Below are positions 55,812 to 64,000 of a stretch of 64,000 bases of DNA, one piece after another. Position numbers and translations under genes: made by a program. The stretch is from Buddleja alternifolia. Taxonomy: Eukaryota; Streptophyta; Magnoliopsida; Lamiales; Scrophulariaceae. The notes below the pieces were generated by a model. The model worked only from the letters and a program-made list of their open reading frames with translations, did not search any database and was not told the DNA's origin. The stretch covers positions 26,722,843 to 26,786,842 of the forward strand of contig CM033404.1 in NCBI GenBank assembly GCA_019426215.1, in the 5' to 3' direction. Numbering within the stretch: position 1 is the first letter of the stretch; every line of letters starts with the position of its first letter.

Positions 55812-57459
55812 TGATAAGAGGCATTTTTACGTGTTTTTAAGCCCCTTTGCGTTTATGTCTTAGATTCATTTATCGCTTGATTCTTGCCACATGTGCGTTT
55901 AATTCGTGCATTAAGTGATTTCAGGTCTTAAATGGATACAATCAAAGAACGGGATGAAAAATGACGTATAAAACAAGTTTAGGCCAAATTGCTATGCACC
56001 CCTACGCCTAGGCGCCATTTTGCCCACGCCCGGGCGGCATATCTACACCACTTTCCACGTTCGAGCGCTTTTTCCGTATGTTTAGAGACCGAATTGGATG
56101 AAGTTTCCTTCTACAAAGTTGTAGAACTATGTGTTAGCTTCAAATGAGGACTTGAATCATCCAAATTGGAGTTTTGTGGAGAGAGTTATGAAGGAAATAC
56201 AATTACTGCGCCAGACAGAGGCAAATACTCCCAACATTCTGATTTGGGCGCCCGAGCGCCATAATTCCCGCGCCTAGGCGTGGCCACATCCGAGATTTGA
56301 TTCCTTTCAGCCAAAAGATCATCATTTGATGGGGGAATGGAACATTTAAAGCCAAGAGGTCATCACATGTATGGGAGGGATGTCATAAGTATGTTTCTTA
56401 CTAGATCTACTTTAGGGAATTATATACTACTCACTTTAAGAGTAGTGGAGGAGACACTAGGGGAGACATACACATGAGGAGCTGATTGGTGGTGGTCTTC
56501 TTAAGGATCATCTTGAGGAGGAGGGGAGAGAGAGGCATTTTATCCATCACTTTTCACTCATCATCATTCATCACCATTTTCTTCATCAATTTTGGAGGGG
56601 AACAAAGAGAGAGGAGCTAAGGATTGAAGATCAAGAGCAAAGATCCATCATCAATCAATTGAGGGAGTTTTAATTATTTGCATTTACATGTTTATTTCCA
56701 TGAGTATGTATATGTTTGTATTAGATTTTCTTAAGGCTTTGATGAGAGGCTAATATTGTAGAACTAAGGCCATGTGAAGGCCAAATTTATGAATCAATAT
56801 ATGTGAAGTTGCTCTTTGTATTAATTCTCCTATTGCTTTGTGTGTTAATTCTATGCTTTTATTCCAATCATGTGTTTGATCACCATATGCTTGCTATCTT
56901 GCCTAATCTAGTTGTTCGAGAGAAAATAGATTAGGGTGCAAGAGAATTAACACATCATCCGAAACAAATGAGGGATTGCCCTAGAAATAAGTAAAGATTC
57001 CCGGGTGTTGTTAGCCGGATTCGTTCGGGGAAGCTCTAGAACGTTAATGCGTGATTTTTGATTAGATTCTCGGATAGACATATTTAGAGAACCGTCAATT
57101 AATCATAGGATTATTATGTGCCGAGACATCGGGTAATAGTTAATTTAGGAGTTTCCACCAAAGCAATAGGAGTCTAATAATTCGAAGAGTAGCTCATATA
57201 TATTGACGAGTAGATTCGGTTGTAGCATGTGCCTTAGTCATTTTATCATACGTGAGATTAAATCTATAGTACGTTTCTCTTTGGTTCTTCGTTTGTTTAA
57301 TCTTTTTCTTGCACTTTACTTTAATTATCTTATCTTTTATCGAAAATCATTAACTAGAATTCAAGTCCTTGTGGTTCGACAACCCGGACTTTTTGTCCAC
57401 TTATTACTAAACACGTCTAGTGCACTTGCTATCATAGCACGTTAGTTTTTAGCGTGTCA
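55812..57459 (+). repeat. LTR1 of element 7
   Basis: Starts TGATAAGAGGC and ends GCGTGTCA, 1648 bp. It contains GC-rich palindromes CGCCTAGGCGCC (56005-56016), ACGCCCGGGCGGC (56026-56038), GGGCGCCCGAGCGCC (56246-56260) and CGCGCCTAGGCG (56269-56280). The 80-aa frame at 57203-57445 recurs unchanged in LTR2 at 60171-60413 only because the LTRs are near-identical. Confidence 0.93.
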
Positions 57460-58744
57460 AGTTTCAAGTGTGGGGGGTATACTAGATCCATTTTAGTCAT
57501 GTTGATTCATGTTTTACATATTTCGGTCCAAGTTTGGGGGGTGCTGTACCTCTACATGTGAAATGTGTGCAATTTTAATTTATTTTTTTGATAGAATTTC
57601 AACCCTTCACTTGAGGCATTGAGTATGGTTAATTTGAATACATGGTGTGTTTTCTCTATCAATTTGGTTTTTAATGGCTATACACATCGTTCCTTGCTTA
57701 TGGGATCCTAACTAGACTAGATTAACCTTAAGATGATTCACATATGCACCTAAATCGAAGGTAGAGGAGTTGAGTGGGCAATCATTTTGAAACACTTAAA
57801 GGCTTGATCCCGGAAATATCAACTTAGAATTTTCACATGTGTTATGAGTTGAGAAGTTAACTTCGTGTGCTTAATAATAATAAAAAGAGGTTGAAAATTG
57901 GTATGACTGAAAAAGTCAGGCTTAATAGATACTGGGGGCGAAGAGCACCATGCCTAGAATACTGTACTATTTTGCTAATTTGAGCTAAGCTCAAGCCAAT
58001 GCAAGTGTTAAGTGAATAAGGACCTAGTTTGATTTTGTGGCCTTTGACACTCGAGCGATTAAGCCCTTAGGAATGTCTCCACATTTGATACCCTAAAGCC
58101 ATCTGGTTTAGGAGTTATTGGCCTAAAACTCGTTACACGGGTGTCATAGAAAGCCTAAGAGGATCAAACATTGCACATGGTCTAGCCTCTAATGTTTCGA
58201 GTTGAAAGTGCATAAGATAAATCCAAAAGTGGAATGAAGTGATGAATTTTTAAGTGGCTATGAAGTTGTATTCAATTCTCGTACCATGTGAATAATCAAA
58301 AGTTGATAAATATGGGGTTAATGTTTGAAAAGTGGTAAGAATGCCACTTGACTATAATACTTGAGATTTATTACACTACACCCTTAGGATGATCTTTTCA
58401 ATGTTAAGGCGTAACATGAGCAAATGTGTGATGTGTATATATTTGTAATATGAGCTTAAACAGATGAATTCATACTATTGTGTGCTATTAATCATTGTAA
58501 TTTACGTTGAGTGATCGTGGTTGAAAATCTTTCGATTTTGTGGGTATATCGTCTGCAAACCCTCACGAGACTATAACTCGTCCTTTGAGGTAACTAAAAG
58601 GTTCAAAGGCTTGTTGCATTCGCTAAATGCAACCGTTTACTCCACGAAAGTGAGTTAGGTAGTTTTCTTTTTTTTTTTTCTCTCTTTGATTGATGATGTT
58701 TCCTTATCTTAAAACTCTTATTGCTCGAGGACGATCAATTGATA
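57460..58744 (+). other. 3' internal non-coding region between LTR1 and LTR2
   Basis: After LTR1 come AGTTT (as before a primer site) and then CAAGTGTGGGGGG, a polypurine-like block usually found after pol. The primer site and all coding DNA have been deleted at this junction. The rest is non-coding and ends with GCTCGAGGACGATCAATTG before the polypurine tract. Confidence 0.82.
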
Positions 58745-58757
58745 AGTGTGGGGGTGT
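58745..58757 (+). promoter_or_regulatory. polypurine tract before LTR2
   Basis: AGTGTGGGGGTGT directly abuts TGATAAG of LTR2. Confidence 0.85.
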
Positions 58758-60427
58758 TGATAAGAGGCATTTTTACGTGTTTTTAAGCCCCTTTGCGTTT
58801 ATGTCTTAGGTTCATTTATCGCTTGATTCTTGCCACATGTGCGTTTAATTCGTGCATTAAGTGATTTCAGGTCTTAAATGGATACAATCAAAGAACGGGA
58901 TGAAAAATGACGTATAAAACAAGTTTAGGCCAAATTGCTATGCACCCCTACGCCTAGGCGCCATTTTGCCCACGCCCGGGCGCCATATCTACACCACTTT
59001 CCACGTTCGAGCGCTTTTTCCGTATGTTTAGAGACCGAATTGGATGAGGTTTCCTTCTACAAAGTTGTAGAACTATGTGTTAGCTTCAAATGAGGACTTG
59101 AATCATCCAAATTGGAGTTTTGTGGAGAGAGTTATGAAGGAAATACAATTACTGCGCCAGACAGAGGCAAATACTCCCAACATTCTGATTTGGGCGCCCG
59201 AGCGCCATAATTCCCGCGCCTAGGCGTGGCCACATCCGAGATTTGATTCCTTTCAGCCAAAAGATCATCATTTGATGGGGGAATGGAACATTTAAAGCCA
59301 AGAGGTCATCACATGTATGGGAGGGATGTCATAAGTATGTTTCTTACTAGATCTACTTTAGGGAATTATATACTACTCACTTTAAGAGTAGTGGAGGAGA
59401 CACTAGGGGGGACATACACATGAGGAGCTGATTGGTGGTGGTCTTCTTAAGGATATTTTTAGCACAATTGACCGATCATCTTGAGGAGGAGGGGAGAGAG
59501 AGGCATTTTATCCATCACTTTTCACTCATCATCATTCATCACCATTTTCTTCATCAATTTTGGAGGGGAACAAAGAGAGAGGAGCTAAGGATTGAAGATC
59601 AAGAGCAAAGATCCATCATCAATCAATTGAGGGAGTTTTAATTATTTGCATTTACATGTTTATTTCCATGAGTATGTATATGTTTGTATTAGATTTTCTT
59701 AAGGCTTTGATGAGAGGCTAATATTGTAGAACTAAGGCCATGTGAAGGCCAAATTTATGAATCAATATATGTGAAGTTGCTCTTTGTATTAATTCTCCTA
59801 TTGCTTTGTGTGTTAACTCTATGCTTTTATTCCAATAATGTGTTTGATCACCATATGCTTGCTATCTTGCCTAATCTAGTTGTTCGAGAGAAAATAGATT
59901 AGGGTGCAAGAGAATTAACACATCATCCGAAACAAATGAGGGATTGCCCTAGAAATAGGTAAAGATTCCCGGGTGTTGTTAGCCGGATTCGTTCGGGGAA
60001 GCTCTAGAACGTTAATGCATGATTTTTGATTAGATTCTCGGATAGACATATTTAGAGAACCGTCAATTAATCATAGGATTATTATGTGCCGAGACATCGG
60101 GTAATAGTTAACTTAGGAGTTTCCACCAAAGCAATAGGAGTCTAATAATTCGAAGAGTGGCTCATATATATTGACGAGTAGATTCGGTTGTAGCATGTGC
60201 CTTAGTCATTTTATCATACGTGAGATTAAATCTATAGTACGTTTCTCTTTGGTTCTTCGTTTGTTTAATCTTTTTCTTGCACTTTACTTTAATTATCTTA
60301 TCTTTTATCGAAAATCATTAACTAGAATTCAAGTCCTTGTGGTTCGACAACCCGGACTTTTTGTCCACTTATTACTAAACACGTCTAGTGCACTTGCTAT
60401 CATAGCACGTTAGTTTTTAGCGTGTCA
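58758..60427 (+). repeat. LTR2 of element 7
   Basis: 1670 bp, colinear with LTR1 except for a 22-bp insertion at 59455-59476 and about ten substitutions. The GC-rich palindromes lie at 58952-58985 and 59193-59227. Confidence 0.94.
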
Positions 60428-60433
60428 AGTTTT

Positions 60434-60452
60434 TGGCGCCGTTGCCGGGGAC
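60434..60452 (+). promoter_or_regulatory. primer-binding site, tRNA-Asp type (element 7)
   Basis: TGGCGCCGTTGCCGGGGAC, identical to that of element 6, six bases after LTR2. Confidence 0.93.
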
Positions 60453-60591
60453 TTGTTTATTTTAGTTTTTTTTTTTTATTTTCGTTTACATTTTTTATAA
60501 TTCTTAGTTTTCATTCATTTCTTGATTTTCTTTTATTTTCGTGATTAGTCTAATTTTGTTCTTGTATTTAATTGTTAGGTGCTTGAGGTGC

Positions 60592-63500
60592 ATGACCCGC
60601 TCCTCAAACAAGCCTCTATACGAGTTGGAGCCCGAAATTGAACGAGTTCTTAGGACTAGTAGGCGAGCAAGAGAAATGGCCAATAATCTCTACCAAAACC
60701 CAAATGGAAATTTCCCGGACATGAACTCACCGGAAACTAGGGAGTGGTTATAAGGTGTTCTACAAGCCATGCAAGCGGTACCTCCTCCACAACTCCCGTC
60801 GGTTCGGGGTAGCTTACCACCTAGGGTCCATACCATTCCGGGACCCGTAGTCGTGCCTAATTTCTTCACACCAAACTACCACATTCCGGCTCAAATTTTT
60901 AATATGGTGCAAAGAGATCCTTTCTATGGAGAACCGCACGAATCACCACACGCTCATTTGGAAACCATAGATGAGGCTCTTGTGACCATTCAATATCACC
61001 CACGAGATCTTGATGCGATTCGTCTAAGAGTCTTCCATTTCTCATTGAAGGATAGGGCGACAACATGGTACAAATCCTTACCTCCACAATCTATTACAAC
61101 ATGGAGTGAGTTGGTCGATGCCTTTTTAAATAAATTCTTTCCACCCTCAAAAATCAATGAGCTACGGAGTAATATAAAAGGGTTTAGGCAAAGGAGCAAT
61201 GAATCTTTAGCCGAGGCTTGGGCTAGATATAAGGGCATGCTCCGTAAATGTCCCGATCATAATTTTGGGTTGAATGAACAAGTACTCCATTTCTATGATG
61301 GGGTTAGGTCACGTATTCGGCATAGACTCAACGCGGGTGCGGGAGGAGATCTCCTTGGGTTAGACTGTCAAAGTGTATGGGACAAAGTCGAACAGTTGGC
61401 CCGAGAAGACGAGCTTTACCCCGATGATGAAGAGGCCTCATCCTCTAAAAAGGTTGCTTGTATTGAGGAAGTAGTAGTCTTGGAACCGGAGGTTGGCAAT
61501 GTTAATTATGTGGGGAATCAAAATAAACCTCGGGTGAACTTTCATATACCCGAGAATTTTCCAAAAAGGCCCAACCCTGCACAGAACGCACAACCGGGGA
61601 TCTATCAACCGGGGATCTATCAAGCTCCACGACCACCCTTCAATAACCCACCCCCGAGGCAAGGCAATTTCAATGGACAAGGTCAAGGTCAAGTGCAAAT
61701 GCGACCTCCCACAATCGATGAGAAACTGGATGCTCACATGAAAAAGTCCGATACATCTTTCAACGAACTTCGGAGTATGATAAAGGATATGTGTATGGAG
61801 ATGAAGGATTTGCGAACACAAGTAGGGCAACTTTCTAATGCGGTTAACGGTAGAGCCCCGGGGACTCTCCCAAGCGACACGGAAAAGAACCCGAAGGCCC
61901 AATGCAATGCCATAGCCTTGAGAAGTGGCAAACAATTAGAGAATGACACTGCCAGTACATCCGCGCCTGAGCGCCCCGACATGCACGCCCAGGCGCCTGA
62001 TCTAACCTGTTCTGGACAAAACTCTCTGCATCCCGCGCCCGAGCGCCCCAACCTGCACGCCCAGGCGCCTACAGATACGCGCCTAGGCGCCAATATACGC
62101 GCCCAGGCGCCACTCACAAACCTGCCAGATGCATATGTTCTGCATCCCGCGCCCGAGCGCCCAGAAATGCACGCCCAGGCGCCAACAGATCCGCGCCTAG
62201 GCGCCGATATACGCGCCCAGGCGCCGCCTACTGTTTCTGTGGGTTTTCATCTGTCTAATCCAACGCTTTCTCCCCCTATCGAAGTTCGTCTCCCCTTCCC
62301 AAATGCTCACAAAAAGAAGAAAAAGGAGATGGATCCGAGCTTTCTTCGAATTTTGGCAATCCTTCAGGAAGTGAGAATTAATATTCCGTTTATTGACGCC
62401 ATTCTCCAAATGCCGAATTATGTGAAGTTCTTCAAGGACATACTCTCTAACAAGCAGAAGTGGGAAGAGAATGAGACGGTGTGCCTCACGGAAGAATGCT
62501 CCGCCGTATTACTCAATAAATTGCCAACTAAGCTCCAAGATCCCGGGAGTCTCACAATCCCATGCACAATTGGATCCCTATCATTCAAGAAGGTGTTATG
62601 TGACTCGGGGGCCAGCATCAATCTTCTTCCATACTCACTGTTTAAAAAGCTAGGCCTTGGAAATCCCAAGCCGACCTCAATGAGCCTTCAACTAGCCGAC
62701 CGATCGATCAAGAGGCCCAAGGGGATAATCGAAGACGTTATTGTCCAAGTCGACAAGTTTTATTTCCCCGTTGATTTCGTAGTACTCGACATGGAAGAAG
62801 ATGGGGAGGTACCATTAATCCTAGGGAGACCATTCCTAGCCACGGGTAAGGCGGTAATTGACATTGCTAATGGTAAGCTTACCTTGAATGTGGGCGATGA
62901 CAAAGTTACCTTTGATGTTTACAAAGTCCTTAAACATCCTATTGATCATGACTCGTGTTATCGAATTGATACATTTGACCATTTGATTGTTGAGTATTTA
63001 CAGGACAATACAATTGAAAATTCTCTCGAACAGAGTCTTATGAAATCCATGCAAGTGGACTCGGAGAAAGATGATCTAGTGGAAAAGGTTCTAAGCTTGG
63101 AGTACAAATCTTCCTCTCATTCGGGAGGATTCATCAAAGTTGATAGATCATTGTCAGGATCACCTCGCCCATCTATTGAAGAACCCCCCTCTCTCGAACT
63201 CAAACCCCTCCCCTCCCACCTTAAATATGTGTACTTGAACGATGACGAAACACTCCCATTGATCATTTCCTCATCTCTTTCAGGATCACAAGAAGAGCAA
63301 TTAATGACGGTGTTGAGATCTCACAAACGGGCTTTTGGGTGGAAACTTGCGGACATCAAAGGCATTAGTCCAGCGATATGTATGCACAAAATACTTATGG
63401 AGGACTCCACCAAGCCTACACGCCAACCCCAAAGGAGATCAAACCCACAAATCCAAGAGGTAGTAAAGAAGGAAGTGATTAAACTGCTCGACTCAGGTAT

Positions 63501-64000
63501 AATCTATCCTATTTCTGATAGTGCGTGGGTGAGCCCTACCCAAGTGGTGCCTAAGAAAGGGGGGATAACGGTAATTGAGAATGCGAATAATGAGCTTATC
63601 CCAACTCGTATAATTAGTGGGTGGCGTGTATGTATAGATTACCGTAAGTTGAATGATGCCACACGTAAGGATCATTTCCCCCTCCCCTTTATTGACCAAA
63701 TGCTTGAACGATTAGCCGGGCATGATTTCTATTGTTTTCTAGATGGTTACTCCGGCTATAATCAAATTGCCATAGATCCTGAGGACCAAGAGAAAACCAC
63801 TTTCACTTGTCCTTATGGCACATTTGCTTATAGAAGGATGCCATTTGGCTTGTGTAATGCCCCGGACACTTTTCAAAGATGCATGATGGCTATTTTTCAT
63901 GATATGGTTGAAGATTTCCTTGAAATTTTTATGGATGACTTTTCTGTTTTCGGAACAACTTTTGATATCTGTCTTGCTCATCTAAATGTTGTGCTTAAAC
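60592..64000 (+). CDS. Athila gag-protease-RT polyprotein, one premature stop, 3' end off window
   Basis: A single frame from ATG 60592 to the window edge (1136 codons) with only one stop, TAA at 60751-60753 (codon 54). Order: Gag capsid domain (about codons 140-275; DAIRLRVFHFSLKDRATTWY, FFPPSK, ESLAEAWARYKGMLRKCP); Pro/Gln-rich and repetitive linker (458-546); aspartic protease with DSGAS near codon 671 and LGRPF near 744; RT with FLDGYSGYNQI near 1049, MPFGLCNAP and catalytic FMDDF near 1114. No CCHC knuckle is visible. The product would build particles and copy RNA. RNase H and integrase should follow beyond 64000. The ATG was chosen as first in frame after the primer site; the frame may start later if the stop is bypassed. 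Confidence 0.93.
61963..62228 (+). repeat. in-frame GC-rich repeat in the gag-protease linker
   Basis: Two near-identical units of about 85 bp (62028-62114 and 62145-62228) and a partial one (61963-61999) encode HPAPERP, LHAQAPTD and RLGANIRAQAP variants. At DNA level they consist of CGCGCCTAGGCGCC, GCGCCCGAGCGCC and CGCCCAGGCGCC, which are the motifs of the LTR. Unit sequences keep the frame. Confidence 0.88.

Larger units (their letters stand above)
55812..64000 (+). mobile_element. Athila-type Ty3/gypsy tandem (element 7), right end off window
   Basis: Order: LTR1 (55812-57459), 1.3 kb of 3' internal DNA, polypurine tract, LTR2 (58758-60427), tRNA-Asp primer site and an almost intact gag-protease-RT frame. 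LTR1 lacks a primer site and gag-pol after it. A single LTR2 serves both as 3' end of a deleted copy and 5' end of a long copy. The LTRs differ by only about ten substitutions and one 22-bp indel, so the array is recent. Integrase and the last LTR are outside the window. Confidence 0.92.

Noticed and set aside
57203..57445. 80-aa frame identical to 60171-60413
   Set aside because: Identical because LTR1 and LTR2 of element 7 are near-identical; no start context or domain.
61438..62117. Minus-strand frames of 165 and 127 aa
   Set aside because: Antisense to the gag-protease frame, in GC-rich repeats that lack stops on both strands.
61963..62228. CRISPR-like regular repeats
   Set aside because: Repeats are in frame, coding and have no unique spacers; the genome is plant.

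Overview
The window is nuclear DNA from a flowering plant, most likely a eudicot, and it is built almost entirely of transposable elements nested in one another. The evidence is Angela/BARE-like Ty1/copia and Athila-type Ty3/gypsy retrotransposons, a Helitron with a canonical 3' hairpin and CTAG end, Mutator-, Harbinger-, hAT-like and Stowaway-type short DNA elements, A+T-rich spacers and simple repeats. I found no host gene, rRNA, functional tRNA or CRISPR array. The species cannot be named from the sequence.

Positions 1-25700 are a stack of minus-strand copia elements. Element 1 enters from off the left edge and has its 5' LTR split by a complete 9.6-kb element 2 (5111-14740). Its right end (15281) abuts half of a plus-strand LTR, which in turn abuts an older minus-strand element 4. 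Element 4 carries element 3 (16716-24058, perfect ATATC target duplication) inside its RNase H coding region. A fragment of a third copia family follows.

Positions 25700-35862 hold a deleted copia element 5 (26982-29667) between two inverted copies of an unknown repeat X. One X arm is split by a 3.8-kb Helitron (29883-33709), and the other arm preserves the matching unoccupied site. A repeat called Y and a gypsy 3' remnant follow.

Positions 35863-46385 hold a solo LTR inserted in another solo LTR (each with a 5-bp target duplication), a 476-bp MITE, and a structurally complete non-autonomous Athila-type element 6 (39726-45879, TTCTC duplication). Element 6 has no pol; it carries a gag-like frame and a second unknown frame joined by one TGA. 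Another copy of the MITE follows.

Positions 46386-55811 are largely unassigned A+T-rich DNA with a foldback Mutator-type MITE (47727-48180), a three-layer nest (Harbinger-like element in a Mutator-type MITE in a copia LTR), a broken Stowaway MITE and pieces of copia LTR.

Positions 55812-64000 form the youngest-looking part: LTR, 1.3 kb of 3' internal DNA, LTR, tRNA-Asp primer site, then a gag-protease-RT frame that runs off the right edge, interrupted by only one TAA. The LTR-part-LTR-internal order points to unequal recombination between elements. The LTR and the gag-protease linker share the same GC-rich palindromic motifs.

The elements do not act as a pathway. What links them is insertion order: each nested copy is younger than its host, which gives a relative chronology of transposition.
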